Assembly (NCBI GenBank): GCA_003586115.2
Contig: QVOM02000034.1
Coordinates: forward strand, 109,221,610 to 109,285,609
From: Salvator merianae
Lineage: Eukaryota; Chordata; Lepidosauria; Squamata; Teiidae
Length of the DNA stretch: 64,000 nt
Direction of reading: 5' to 3'
Positions 12,701 through 21,225 of this stretch are shown piece by piece; within the stretch, counting starts at the first letter, position 1, and each line of letters begins with the position of its first letter. Under the pieces are notes generated by a model that saw nothing but the letters and a program-made list of their open reading frames with translations, was not told the DNA's origin and ran no database searches. The translations under genes were made by a program, and so were the position numbers.

Positions 12701-15700
12701 TTGCTGGTTTTGCAGCCTTTTCACATTCTTTCTGCTGATCAGCTGTTTGGCAGATAGCAGCAGGAATGATAGGTCATCCCCCACTTAGCAGGTATGAAGA
12801 TCGCTGCTGAAAGGGAAGGAACCTGAAAACGGCTGGTAGGAGAGGAATTGAGTATGGTCAGGTACGAACCTGAACTGGCTATGGGTTGAACTGTTCCATC
12901 TAGAACTGGCCAAATGGTTTGTGAACACCCTGCTGCATCACAATCTTGCCTCACTTCACAGCCACTTGCCCATTGTGCCCTGATGTTCCCCTATCATATT
13001 TGTGTCCTTATCGTACCTGTAGAGTCTCACTTTCCAGGCAGCCATTGCTAGGCCATACATATTTGCGGGTCGTGCAGCTTTTTGCCAGCCAGCATACTTG
13101 CAAGGTTTATTAGGCCTTCCACAGGTAGAGGCTAGGGACTGTCAGGTGTCTTACCTGACTCTCTTTGGTACTTTTATGTGACTCCTGAAAAGTCTGCACA
13201 GTGCAGGGAACGTATTTGCTTTCCAAAAGTGTAGTCACTGCCATTATAGCCCCCTCTGTGGGTGGGGATGTAGCACGCAGGCGTGTGACATAATTGTGCA
13301 CATGCACACTGATACACACCACAGCCTTGCCTACAGAGGGGGCTGTAATGGCGGCTACGCTTTTTGGAAAGCAGATAGGTTCCCCATACTACATGGATTC
13401 CTTGGGAGTTGCATAAAGGTGGTGAAGAGAGCCGTGACTGTCAGGCAAAGCACCTGACAGTCCTGGGCCTCCACCGCAGTTTGTGCTCTGTGCTTTGACG
13501 AACTGCAATTCAGCACATCCCTAGCCAGCACCCATTGTGCCACCTGGGTCCCTTCGCAGGCAGCAGAACACTTCGAATGGGCTCCTCATTGTTCCCTGTA
13601 GCTGAATATTGAAAAAAATTGAGTTTTCTGTTGGACACCTGAAATGTTCCAACATTTTTAAAATTTTGTTCCAATCCAGGACAAAATTCAAAGCATTTCA
13701 TATACCCCTTGTCTTAGCTGAAGAAGCAAATTGATACTATTTCTATAACCTGGTAAATACCATTTCACAGAGATAAGTTTGTAAAATTTGTGTACTTTTG
13801 TGTTTGTAAATGACAAATCTTAGATTCAATGTTATTTTCCAATTTATTAAACCTTGGCAAAGATTTTAAATAATTTTCGATTCACAGAGGCTGGTTGAGT
13901 AGTCATACCTATTTCAATATTTTTTTTAAAAAACCTGCTAAAAAAGACTGAGGAACATCCGTTCCTTGAGCCACATGTTGCCATTATGTTTTTCCCCCTA
14001 CCACCAGCATCCATTTTTTAGGATTTCTCAGACTATGTACTTTGCCAGCCCTGCTCCTCTACTACCCATTGTCACGAAGAGTGCAGTAGATGACAACATC
14101 AGTTTATGCAGTATGGCAGTGGAAAAGTGAGATGGTGATTTCTGTCTTGCCTTTGCTTGTGCCAAACCATACACTGACCTGTTGTGCAAGTTACTGGGTT
14201 ATTTAATGTCTACAGCAAGTGCTGCTGTTACCATGGCACTTGAAAATATTTCAGTTTCCTGAATAATCCTGTTATACTTTTAAGACCTTTTGGGCCCTTT
14301 GGAAGAATATAAACAAAAACTGTAAACAGAAAATTGGTATGGGGGGTGTTTGGGATGTTTTTGTGGCTAAACATTTTAGCTTTAGGCATCACAAATCCAG
14401 TCAATATAAAATATCAGAGTATGAGGATATAGCAATTAATAATAAAGAATGTTAAACCAAAAAAGAAAATGTTTTAAAAATAAAGGCAGATACAATGACT
14501 GAATTGTCTGGGTCCATTATATCCCTGGACCCTTATTAAAAGTAGATACCACTGCAGTAGTTCCTTTCCTCCACAGTAATATATATTAGAGCAATTTTTA
14601 TGCTGTTTATTTTGACTGGATATTCAAGACATTCGCTACACAGATGCTGTAACAAAGAACATGCAGTCTCATCTTAATTGTATATATTATACTTTAACTT
14701 TCAGGTTTTAATTATGACTTAACTGCATGTCCCATGATTCAGTTATATTGTGGATGCACTGGTGATTGTGTTGTTTAAGTATGTTTTGTATTTCTGGCCT
14801 GAGACTATAATAAATTCATTCATTTTGTTTTGAAAAGGTCATCTAGTAGGATTTTTGTTCTTAATTACAGAGTTTGTATACTACTGTGTTCATTTACAAA
14901 ATGTTATAATATAAAATTGTTCTGTGAAGCCTTTGGCACAACCCAAAGATTCCAGTACTATATTGGTGGCTGGGTTTCCTAAATTCAGGGTCATACTTCT
15001 TTGGGGTATATATGGTAGCTTGGCAAACATCACCAATCTTTTTAAATAAATATCTCTGTTTCATAAATGTGCTGAAGCATGCCAGATTTTCACAAGGTCG
15101 TTGCAACTTTATTTTCTTTTTATTGTAAAGCAAGAAGTAATTGAGAAATATGAAGCTTATAGAGACCTGTTGCTGATCTTATCATCATGCCAGCAGGAGG
15201 TACAGTACTACCAAAATAAAATACAAACCCAAGGTGCAAATGTGGATAAGCTGTTGAATATAATGGCAAAGGTATGTATTCTTCTTTTTATCTCTCATAT
15301 ATTTTGGCTGTAGGACTTCTGTTTTAACAAACATAATTAGCTATGATCCCTCCTGACGTTCTTGGCTGCAGATACATTTCAGATTGGGTCTTGAGTTAGA
15401 GAGAGAAGTCTGTATGTGTGGAGGTGAGAAACGCATGGGCATCCTTTCCTAAGTGATAGCTAGCATGTGGCCTTAGGCGTGAGTAGGGGAAGGGGAGAAT
15501 TGGAAAGCATTCTGGCAGTCCATCAGGAAATGCACCAATATTCCAGACAGAACAAAGTCCTATTGCTGCACTGCCTTGAAATAAATTCTAAACAACTAAC
15601 AGACCTTAAAGGTTATGCCAGCCTTGCTGCATAATAGATATCTTCCCCCTCACTGAAAATAATAGATGATAATACAATAGGGAAAAGTTTCAGCTTTCTG

Positions 15701-18700
15701 TTACCTTTATCTGAGGCCGCGGTCTGACATCGTAAATTTAATCCATATCAGAAGAGCACAAGGACTGAATTCGTCCTCTGTTCGTTCCCACAGTTACAGT
15801 TTAACATGGACTCAATTCGTACTTGCTCGTTCTCACACTGATGTTTCCCGTGCTTGGCACAGAGAAACAGTACCTTTTCTGCCTCCACCCCTTGCCAAAT
15901 TCCCCTCCCCGTGCAGTCAGTGATTGGCTGCAGTCCCAACATTCAAATCTTGACGTCACAGGGGCGGGAAAGACAAGCTCCGCTCTCTGTATGTCCCCGC
16001 TGCTGCCTCAGAACATGGTTTCACTTGGCAGCGTTACTAGTCATTCGCCATTAGCTCCTTCTCCCCCTTGTGTAGCCTCTATCTACACAAGCAGAACTTT
16101 AAAACTATGTGTACCACACAATTAAGCTTTTTAAAGGGCTGATGGCGATTTCTGCTCCCTTGCAAGTGTACTTTTGCGCAATTGCGCAATTTAAGAATAG
16201 CGCAAAAGCAGGGAGAGGTCCGTGACGAAGGGGAAACGTGGGGAGGGAATGTGGGGGGGGGCTCTATTATCTTGATAGTGCAGTTCATCACCAGCAAATG
16301 GACTCTGCCTCATCTCCCCCCCAGACATCTGCAGAGGCATGTGTCCCAGCTGTGTGCTGCCGACGGCAAAACTCATCTTGAGTGGGTTCTTTGTTGGGGC
16401 AAGAGGACTGCAACCCCAAACAGGCGCAGTTTATTTTTTGGTTTAAAGAGCAGACGGAAGTGGAGGAAGCCTTTAATTTCCTCCTGGTGGTGTCGAATGG
16501 GGGATAAAGAAAGAGAAAAGACCACAGTTTAGCAAAGTAAAAAGGAGGACGGTTTCTTTTCCCCTGGCAGCGACAGAAGGGGGATAATGGAGGCAGAAGA
16601 AACTACTGCGCTTCCTGCCCACCCACAAAGTCTGTCATTGGACGGCACAAAATGGGGATCCCTCCCTCTGCATGCCCCCAAAAAGTACGGTCCCTCCCAA
16701 ATAGTCCCCTTCCCCGTTCCCACATCGCAAAATAAAGCGCGCTTGTGATCTGGAACAGCTTGAGAACTCATTAAATCCGAATACAAAGTAGTCCAGATTT
16801 CGCCAGTTTAGTCCAGAAAAACTACGGAACAGCAAGATCTTGTCGGGCCAGCGGGAACTGCAGACGGCCTGTAAACTGATTAAATGCCGTGTCGGAACGC
16901 GGCCTGAGGCATTTTAGGAAACCAGTACAAGACTATAAATAACTAAAGTCAAAATCCTAAAAAACACTGGATAAGCTGGTATTGTTTACTGGGTTCAGTG
17001 GTTCAGATACTTTGTTTCACTTCTTTAAAAACCAGGAAAGTTTTTAATTTTTTTTATTTTCATTCTTTCATTTATTCCCACCTTTTTTTCTGAAGAACTC
17101 AAGGTGGTGGACATTTTCCTCCACACTACTTTATTTTCACAACAGCTCTGTGAGTTTGACTAGGCTGAGTGTCAGTGGCCCAAAGTCATTCAGAGAACTT
17201 TTGTAGCTGAAAGTGGATTCAAAACCAAGGACACCTGCATCCAACAGCATAGCCACTAGAGTATGCTGACTTTCAGAAGAAATCCCATTAAAAGCCTCTT
17301 AGTTGCTATTTAGCTCAAAATAAGATCTGGTGTGAAAGGCCGTTCCATTTCCCCATCTCCTTTCATGTCCAGTTTTGCCAGATGCAGATTTTCTGAGCAG
17401 CCTCTTAGGAAGGCAAGAGATATTTTTCTGTTGTTATTTTCTGATCTGGGGTGGAGTGAGGGTGAAGATTTCTATTCGCTTTTAATCATATTATTTGGGA
17501 ATTGGCTTTGCAGATTGTAAGAGAAAATGCTTAGTTGCTTTTATTTCTTCCAACATAGATCCGAACTCTAGAGGAGGAAAAAGAGAATAGTGAAAGCAGG
17601 TTAAAAAATGACAAGATTGAAGAAATGTCGCTGAAGAGACTGGTTACTGGCAAACTGGAAAAACATGCCGCTATTGAACTGAAAATTAAAAAGATACGAG
17701 AGGATTCAGAACAACGACAGCAAGCAATAGCCGAGTAAGAATCGTCTCATATTTTTTTGTCTTTCTCTTACCTCTTCGTATCTTGAAACGGCGTCTTTGC
17801 GTTTTTCTTCAGAACTAGCCCTAGGCACGAGTGGTGAAGGGTTACCACATCATCTGCTGTGGACACAGTGGAGGCACTGCTGCGTAACTGCCTCTAGATC
17901 TGGCCAGATTTGTTGGAGAGATGACCAACACTTCCGCTAGCTCCTGGAAGTACTACAGAGTGTACTGCTCAGCACTACAAGCATCATCTCCATAGGAATT
18001 CATTAAGACTGAGATGTAAAATCAAAGTCCGAGGTAGTGCAGAGGGAGCATTCTTCACTAGCCACCTTGACCCTTCACCACTTGTGCTGCTAGGCACAGC
18101 CCACCTCGATCACATCTGTGGCGATCTGCCCTGCCTCTCCTGCCCTATCTTTCAGGCAGCCTGCCCCAGGCTGCTGGCACTGGCAGTGGGCATCTTCAGC
18201 AAGCTGATCAGCCTGTTTTCCTGGTTAACTGGGCCTTCTGGAATGGAGGACCATGAGTGACATCGGTAGGCCAAGCGTGTAGAAGCGTGCATGTCTACCT
18301 TCTGGAAGGGCTTGGAGGCAATTGGCTGTGTTTGAGCCCTTCCGGGAAATGGATGCACACGCCAAACCTTATACACCACACTTCCTGTTCATTACATACC
18401 AGTTCTAAAAAGAACCAGTTTGGCACAGCCCTAATTCACCTAATTCGAAACAAAACACTTATCCAGGAACAGAAGCAGAAGATCTAAGAAAAAAACAGAG
18501 GAAAAATCCTAAACACTCTAACGCTAACCCAGTGAAAAGACTAAAAGAGATAACAAAGAAGGCAGGCAGGCAAGAGTGCTAGGATCCAGAAGCATCAGTC
18601 CCCAAAACCAATCACTGGTCAGAATAATCTTCCTTTACTGCTGCACTAAAGGAACCAATTGATTTGGGACAAACCTGTCTGATGAACCTAGGCAAGGTTC

Positions 18701-20761
18701 TGCTTGCAAGCCTTGCTAGTTTGGCTCAGTGTCAAGCCAATCAAATTGGGTAGAACTCATATGAACCAGTTCATCAAGAACCTTGTCTGGGACAGCTAGC
18801 CTAGTACATAAGCAGCTGATGTTCCTGGCATTCTGTTTACAACAAAAACATTTTGCTTTTAAGCTGTTGCCTGTGACAGCCTCGTGTAGAGTGTTCTACA
18901 CTGATACCAAAAGGAGGTTATAAGATTAATACATTGAACCACAGGGTATCTTCACTCACAAATGTCCAGAGTTATCACACCATCCAAAGTTATGTACCTG
19001 TGCACTCCATGCCACTGAAGCCATCTGAGACTCTTTTGGGAGCTGTGTCAAAGAACACTCTTATCACTCCTTCTCAGGGGATGCTACATGGTTCAGAACA
19101 AACCATCAGTCTCTTAAAACTAGAAAGAATTCAGTTTCTGCTGACTTCCAATCTCATACATGGGAACCTGAAGGCATGGGCAAAGATTTAGGCACATGTT
19201 TTATAGAATGGCATGGTGAACCTGTGACCTTCGGAGATGTTGTTGAGCAGCCATTATTCCTTACCCATCACTTAGCAGTTCCCCAAAGACTGTTTTACCA
19301 CTTTTGCTATAGACAAACATACAGAGATGATGAGGGTAACAAGTGAACCTAAGAAAAAAAATGGGTTGCAGGTATGGGAAATTGTCCAGAAAACTGTGCA
19401 CTATAATCTCTTAAAACCATTCTTGTATCAGCTGTGTGTGCTGACAGAAGTTGTAACAGAACGTGTCTAGACATTTGTGATCTACTTTTGTCAGATTTCA
19501 AGGTAAAGGCTAAAGCTGTATAAATCACAGGTGCTAATATTTGCCATTAGTCTATAGATGTACATGTGTGAAAGAGCAATGTTACTATTTTTTGTTTTCT
19601 AGGCATTGCAATAAACTTCAGGAGAAGAGAGGAGCTGTTTGCAATGAATTGACATCGACTCACGAGGAAACTAAGCAGCTCAAAAGTGCTATTCAGCACC
19701 TAATTGACAAAGTTGAAAAACAAAAATTGAAAGCTCAGGTGAGTAAGGACAAAATTTAGAAACAACATTGGGATAAGCAGACAAGTTCACATAAATTTTT
19801 ATTAATCAGAGGAACAGGGTTCCAAACATACACTTTACAGATATGAAACAGCTAACGTATTCATTACTGCTGAGCAATCTAACAATAGCTTAGTTCAGCG
19901 TTTCTCAACCAGGGGCCATATGGCCCCCTGTGGCCCGCAAGAATATTCCAAGGGGGGCCACAGAGAACTTCCTTCTCCCTCCCACTTCTGCACTCCACTG
20001 CTGTGCGCACCCCTTAGGACGGGGGGGGGGCACAGGAAGGAAACAAGGTCGGAAGGGGGCCACGGTCAGAAAAAGGTTGAGAAACACTCCACTTTAGGAT
20101 GAAATCCTGGACTTCTTTAGGTAGCAGTAGTAACTTTTGGCAGCTATTTTCCTTTGTTAACTTGAAGCCTGACTGTTGAAGTATAGGGGACTCATAAACA
20201 AATAGTATCCTAAACTTGTTTCTGTTCTAATATAATGCTGGTGTTACTAGTTGCTGGCATGTAGAGTGGAGCAGTTATTAAATTGTTCTGGTCAAGCAAA
20301 AGCGTGCTAGGATTGTATTATAATTTTGGAAACGTAATTGGTGCATTAGGATTGGGCTTGTCAAGACACAGTACCAATGCTATTGGTTACATGAGCAGCA
20401 CCGAAATGAGTCCCCTAGTGGCCAATACCACAGCAAAAGCTGTTAGTATCCCATCAGCTATAAATTGTGATCACCCTGGGGCTTCAAGTGATTCTTCAAT
20501 ACATATGGATGGGATAAAAGGAAGACAGTGGGAAGGAACATTTTTATTTTAAGGATAAATTAAAGAATATTTAAGTCTAGATGCGTCTTTGCCTTTTTTG
20601 TACTGTTCTTAAGTGACTCTTCCTAATTTTCCTTGTCCAAGGAAATCTACCTTAGCCTGAGAGCGGGCTTAGAGAAATACCATGAAAATCTAGCAAATAT
20701 AATGGACAGCTACACATCTGGAAGAGAAAAGAAGATTGCTACATTCATGAGACTGCTTTGA
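593..20761 (+). CDS. NUF2: NUF2, kinetochore protein Nuf2 (NDC80 complex subunit), 13 coding exons
   Basis: Nuf2 pairs with NDC80 (HEC1) and, through SPC24/SPC25, links kinetochores to spindle microtubules. Coding exons are 593-715, 3729-3803, 5456-5532, 6112-6173, 8211-8308, 9788-9861, 10588-10684, 11515-11577, 12308-12445, 15131-15271, 17559-17734, 19603-19738 and 20642-20761. They sum to 1380 nt, giving 459 residues plus TGA, against 464 in human. All introns are GT-AG and all phases join. Residues 1 to about 145 form the calponin-homology head: FPRY at 6-9, the TGNEAK / SKNDLFPN stretch at 24-39, GIRLEHFYM near 58-66, and KRTARFLSGI near 115-124. From about 146 on the protein is coiled coil rich in E, K, Q and L, with GLEKYHENL near the C-terminus. 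I recognise the family by comparing these blocks and exon lengths with vertebrate NUF2. No frameshift or stop interrupts it, so it looks functional. Confidence 0.97.
1305..1757. mobile_element. Foldback DNA element, GGGCCTGTT family, in NUF2 intron 2
   Basis: The left end reads GGGCCTGTTCAGACTT and the right end reads AAGTGCAAACCCAGCC, an imperfect inverted repeat. Near the right end is a second hairpin, CCCAGCCTAGTATGGTAT facing ATCATATTAGGCTGGG. The same sub-terminal hairpin appears in the copies at 34.6 kb and 59.9 kb. The flanks are TTA (left) and TAA (right), so a clean target duplication is not shown. It has no coding capacity; the two overlapping frames of about 100 codons have no domain I know. 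Confidence 0.6.
1846..1926. repeat. Near-perfect 34-bp inverted repeat (hairpin) in NUF2 intron 2
   Basis: Arms 1846-1879 and 1893-1926 are reverse complements at 33 of 34 positions, separated by a 13-nt loop. The sequence is AT-rich. It lies about 90 bp to the right of a foldback transposon but is not part of its visible ends. Confidence 0.85.
3729..3803 (+). CDS. NUF2: NUF2 exon 3 (residues 42-66)
   Basis: The acceptor is TTTTTTATAG and the donor is GTAAGT; the exon is 75 nt and symmetric (phase 0-0). It encodes LEVLHMIFMRALQNVYGIRL followed by EHFYM, a block nearly unchanged in vertebrate Nuf2. It forms helices of the CH domain, the head that supports microtubule binding by the NDC80 complex. 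It is preceded by a 3-kb intron holding two inverted-repeat structures. Confidence 0.96.
4803..5000. mobile_element. Possible Tigger/mariner-like fragment in NUF2 intron 3
   Basis: The segment begins TACAGTTATCCCTCATAAAG, resembling the TA plus CAGT-GTCCCTC start of pogo/Tigger-type elements. I cannot find a matching right end, so this is only a possible fragment. The rest of intron 3 shows nothing I recognise. Confidence 0.25.
5456..5532 (+). CDS. NUF2: NUF2 exon 4 (residues 67-91, part of 92)
   Basis: The acceptor is GTTTTTTTTCAG and the donor is GTGAGT after AT, so codon 92 is split 2+1. It encodes IPVTFETPYPQIFEGFLPLG and NLFIH, matching the vertebrate segment that reads V-(M/Y)-YP-(H/Q)-(L/I)-x-EGFLP. 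This is the middle of the CH domain. Confidence 0.95.
6112..6173 (+). CDS. NUF2: NUF2 exon 5 (residues 92-112, part of 113)
   Basis: The acceptor is CTTTTTGTCAG at 6111 and the donor is GTAAGC at 6174. The G at 6112 completes Met92. It encodes ERFFPVCRVHDFHIADIITP, matching the family pattern FLP(I/V)CRV-x-DF-x-x-ADI. It ends with one base of Lys113. The open frame on the opposite strand here is a shadow. Confidence 0.95.
6700..7675. mobile_element. GC-richer repeat-like block in NUF2 intron 5, possible hAT remnant
   Basis: This block is more GC-rich than the surrounding intron and runs of CCCCC and CCATTTT recur. Its right part ends GAACCAGCTCATGCACAT, resembling the end (in reverse, GTGCA-GAAC) of hAT-type non-autonomous elements common in lizards. 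I cannot see a matching left end or an 8-bp target duplication, so the boundaries and class are guesses. No exon was found in it. Confidence 0.25.
8211..8308 (+). CDS. NUF2: NUF2 exon 6 (residues 113-145)
   Basis: The acceptor is GCTTTTGTAG and the donor is GTAAGA. It encodes KAKRTARFLSGILNFLFFRD and the following residues, the most conserved Nuf2 signature (PKAKRTARFLSGI) closing the CH domain. After that the sequence (SRCDVYLGIESTY) departs from the mammalian one. It corresponds to the join between head and coiled coil. Confidence 0.96.
9106..9260 (-). mobile_element. LINE 3' end fragment (minus orientation) in NUF2 intron 6
   Basis: Read on the plus strand it has the layout ATTTATTTGGATTTTTATAC...TTAGGGGAGTGTACAGTAATAAAA, a degraded form of the reversed 3' end of lizard L2/CR1-type LINEs (tail plus the 'atttatatac...gcccag...caataaaa' phrase). 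It then runs into an A-rich tract. It is recognised by pattern only. Confidence 0.35.
9539..9740. mobile_element. Possible Tigger/mariner-like fragment in NUF2 intron 6
   Basis: It starts TACAGTTGTCCCTTGCATAA, again like a pogo/Tigger-type terminus next to a TA. A right-hand GGGA-type end is not clear. It resembles the start of the 4.8-kb fragment, which strengthens the idea of a shared family. Confidence 0.3.
9788..9861 (+). CDS. NUF2: NUF2 exon 7 (residues 146-169, part of 170)
   Basis: The acceptor is TTTTTTCTCCCACAG and the donor is GTAAGA after GA. It encodes KSAVEKEQQLQVSIQKAKTK then LEKL, the first stretch of the coiled coil that wraps around NDC80. The exon is short and has no usable long ORF of its own. 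It is placed by splice sites, phase and its fit to the KS...LEKLD pattern of the family. Confidence 0.93.
10588..10684 (+). CDS. NUF2: NUF2 exon 8 (residues 170-202)
   Basis: The acceptor is CTGTATATGCAG and the donor is GTAGGG. The first base completes Asp170. It encodes TIPVDQQAEFKELSQDIQEL and then EQKLNQEFRLKT, matching the vertebrate pattern D-x-(V/I)-P-V-(E/D)-x-Q-x-EFK-x-LS-x-x-IQEL-x-x-x-LNQ. It ends in phase 0. Confidence 0.95.
11515..11577 (+). CDS. NUF2: NUF2 exon 9 (residues 203-223)
   Basis: The acceptor is CATATCTGCTAG and the donor is GTAAGC; 63 nt, phase 0-0. It encodes SALQDEIHQKRMETAEKTQK plus L. Although short, it fits between exons 8 and 10 and matches the coiled-coil register and length of the mammalian exon (ending SEKTKRL). 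Confidence 0.92.
12308..12445 (+). CDS. NUF2: NUF2 exon 10 (residues 224-269)
   Basis: The acceptor is TTGTTAATTAG at 12307 and the donor is GTGAGT at 12446; 138 nt, phase 0-0. It starts NELKLVICSLKEEQKQLKSR and continues through SPEEL, matching the vertebrate NELK...SLKE...SPE(K/E)L blocks. A second AG at 12332-12333 would lose the conserved NELK start, so I prefer 12308. Confidence 0.94.
12860..13523. mobile_element. hAT-like non-autonomous element with large internal inverted repeat, NUF2 intron 10
   Basis: The right end (GAACTGCAATTCAGCACATC, then CCTAG) reversed reads CTAGGGATGTGCTGAATT, similar to ends of hAT-type elements seen in lizards. Inside is a long inverted repeat (13127-13265 against 13327-13472). 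The left boundary is uncertain and I could not confirm an 8-bp target duplication. No coding capacity; four small frames here are shadows. Confidence 0.4.
13127..13472. repeat. Inverted repeat with ~140-bp arms, NUF2 intron 10
   Basis: Arm 1 (13127-13265) and arm 2 (13327-13472) are imperfect reverse complements around a 61-bp spacer. Shared blocks include GACTGTCAGGTG facing CACCTGACAGTC, GCTTTCCAAAA facing TTTTGGAAAGC, and AGCCCCCTCTGT facing ACAGAGGGGGCT. A transcript across this would form a long imperfect duplex inside NUF2 pre-mRNA. Confidence 0.8.
15131..15271 (+). CDS. NUF2: NUF2 exon 11 (residues 270-316)
   Basis: The acceptor is TTTTTATTGTAAAG, an A-rich but plausible 3' splice site after a T-rich tract, and the donor is GTATGT. 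It encodes QEVIEKYEAYRDLLLILSSC and then QQEVQYYQNKIQ, matching the family pattern QEV(V/I)EKYE-x-Y...SCQ-x-EVQ-x-YQ-x-KIQ. 141 nt, phase 0-0. Confidence 0.94.
15923..15968. promoter_or_regulatory. Promoter-like cluster: inverted CCAAT, CRE, GC box
   Basis: Within 46 bp are ATTGG (inverted CCAAT, 15923-15927), TGACGTCA (full CREB/ATF site, 15951-15958) and GGGGCGGG (Sp1-type GC box, 15961-15968). This order and spacing are typical of housekeeping promoters. The cluster lies inside the transposon-like element of intron 11. No TATA box is evident. Activity is inference. Confidence 0.45.
16174..16189. promoter_or_regulatory. Tandem palindromic C/EBP-type sites
   Basis: Two abutting copies of TTGCGCAA form a perfect 16-bp palindrome. 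TTGCGCAA is the ideal C/EBP dimer site. It sits about 205 bp to the right of the GC box, in the same intron-11 element. Confidence 0.45.
17040..17275 (-). mobile_element. LINE/SINE 3' end fragment of squamate type (minus orientation), NUF2 intron 11
   Basis: On the plus strand it reads in order: T-rich start, ATTTATTCCCACCTTTTTTT, GAACTCAAGGTGG, TTTTCACAACAGCTCTGTGAG, GGCTGAG...AGTGGCCCAAAGTCATTCAG, GGATTCAAAACC, then CCACTAGAGTATGCTGAC. This is the reversed 3' segment (tail, 'cctcacaacaaccctgtgagg', 'ggcccaaggtcacccag') of a very common lizard retroposon. It is an old copy with many changes. Confidence 0.7.
17559..17734 (+). CDS. NUF2: NUF2 exon 12 (residues 317-374, part of 375)
   Basis: The acceptor is TTCTTCCAACATAG and the donor is GTAAGA after GA; 176 nt, the same length expected from the mammalian alignment. 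It encodes IRTLEEEKENSESRLKNDKI and a long E/K-rich helix ending QQAIA. Sequence identity to mammals is low here, as usual for the Nuf2 coiled coil. Splice sites and length carry the call. Confidence 0.92.
17819..18096. mobile_element. Inverted-repeat element (MITE-like), NUF2 intron 12
   Basis: CTAGGCACGAGTGGTGAAGG at the left faces CCTTCACCACTTGTGC-TG-CTAGG at the right. This gives terminal inverted repeats of about 22 bp with one mismatch and a 2-base insertion, around roughly 230 bp without coding capacity. Target duplications are not clear. It starts about 85 bp after the exon 12 donor. Confidence 0.6.
19603..19738 (+). CDS. NUF2: NUF2 exon 13 (residues 375-420)
   Basis: The acceptor is TTTTGTTTTCTAG and the donor is GTGAGT. 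The G at 19603 completes Glu375. It encodes HCNKLQEKRGAVCNELTSTH and then coiled coil ending KLKAQ, matching the vertebrate CNK(V/L)QEKRGAV signature and the KLK(S/A)Q ending. Confidence 0.95.
19896..20090. mobile_element. hAT-type MITE (CAG-GTTTCTCAACC ends), NUF2 intron 13
   Basis: The left end CAGCGTTTCTCAACC faces the right end GGTTGAGAAACACTC, 13-14 bp of inverted repeat starting with CAG, as in hAT elements. The interior is GC-rich ('ggggccatatggccccctgtggcc' type), about 195 bp in all. The expected 8-bp duplication is degraded. Elements with exactly this kind of end are widespread in vertebrates. Confidence 0.75.
20642..20761 (+). CDS. NUF2: NUF2 exon 14 (residues 421-459 and stop)
   Basis: The acceptor is CCTTGTCCAAG at 20641. 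It encodes EIYLSLRAGLEKYHENLANI and ends FMRLL with TGA at 20759-20761. The EI(F/Y)L-x-L...LEKYH block matches vertebrate Nuf2 and contributes to the tetramerisation end that meets SPC24/SPC25. The last 20 residues differ from the mammalian tail and the protein is about five residues shorter; C-terminal variation is normal in this family. Confidence 0.94.
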   Translation, partial: EIYLSLRAGLEKYHENLANIMDSYTSGREKKIATFMRLL

Positions 20762-21225
20762 GTTTGTAATCCAGATACTGATTTCTGTTAACCGCATTCC
20801 ATATTAAGGTGTTATTTCTGTGACCTGAAAGAATTGATCGGGGGAAAACAATCAGGCGCTGGTTAATTGCTCCACAGATGTAGCAAAGTGTGTTGCTGAG
20901 TATGTTTTGCTTCTGTGTTAAAGCATGATTCGTATAGTTTGAAGGTTCTCAACAGAGGAGAAAGAAAATTACAGTGTGAAAGGTAGTTGCCAGTCTTCTC
21001 TTCAAGGTCTTCCTTTTTATTTTGTATTTGAAAGATGCAATGCCAGTTCCACTTCTGTTTTTGCTGGTATATTTTATGTTCGCTGCCCTTTGAAGAAAAA
21101 AACCTGTGTCTGTTAGTGACATTAAGAGCAATGTGTTTATAATCCATTCTATTCCATTCTTTACATGCAAGATTGTACGATTTTCTTACTATTGCACAAT
21201 AAAAATAAATTACAGATCTAAGATT
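20762..21225 (+). other. NUF2: NUF2 3' UTR (inferred end)
   Basis: AT-rich sequence with no coding features follows the stop. The 3' end is inferred from two overlapping polyadenylation signals at 21198-21209, expected to cleave 10-30 nt later. A further AATAAA at 21391-21396 could give a longer form. The minus-strand frame of about 136 codons here is not supported as a gene. Confidence 0.55.
21198..21209 (+). terminator. NUF2 polyadenylation signals (two AATAAA)
   Basis: AATAAA occurs at 21198-21203 and again at 21204-21209, about 440 nt after the NUF2 stop codon and followed by T-rich sequence. This is the first tandem of canonical signals after the gene. Confidence 0.6.

Larger units (their letters stand above)
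15715..16904. mobile_element. 1.19-kb CpG-rich element with TIRs and 3-bp TSD, NUF2 intron 11
   Basis: The left end GGCCGCGGTCTGACA and the reverse complement of the right end, GGCCGCGTTCCGACA, agree at 13 of 15 positions and continue with loose similarity (ATTTAAT). Both sides are flanked by TGA (15712-15714 and 16905-16907), a 3-bp target duplication. The inside is far richer in CpG and GC than the rest of the intron and holds promoter-like sites. Several frames of 60-116 codons exist but none shows a transposase motif, so I regard it as non-autonomous. The 3-bp duplication suggests PIF/Harbinger or another superfamily with 3-bp sites; class uncertain. Confidence 0.7.

Noticed and set aside
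16182..16532. 116-codon frame in NUF2 intron 11 as an extra exon or transposase
   Set aside because: No transposase motif and no fit to the Nuf2 protein, whose flanking exons join in phase without it. Its length reflects the GC-rich composition of the element.
20283..20552. 89-codon frame in NUF2 intron 13 as an alternative exon
   Set aside because: The Nuf2 alignment is continuous from exon 13 to exon 14, and the peptide is not coiled coil like the rest.
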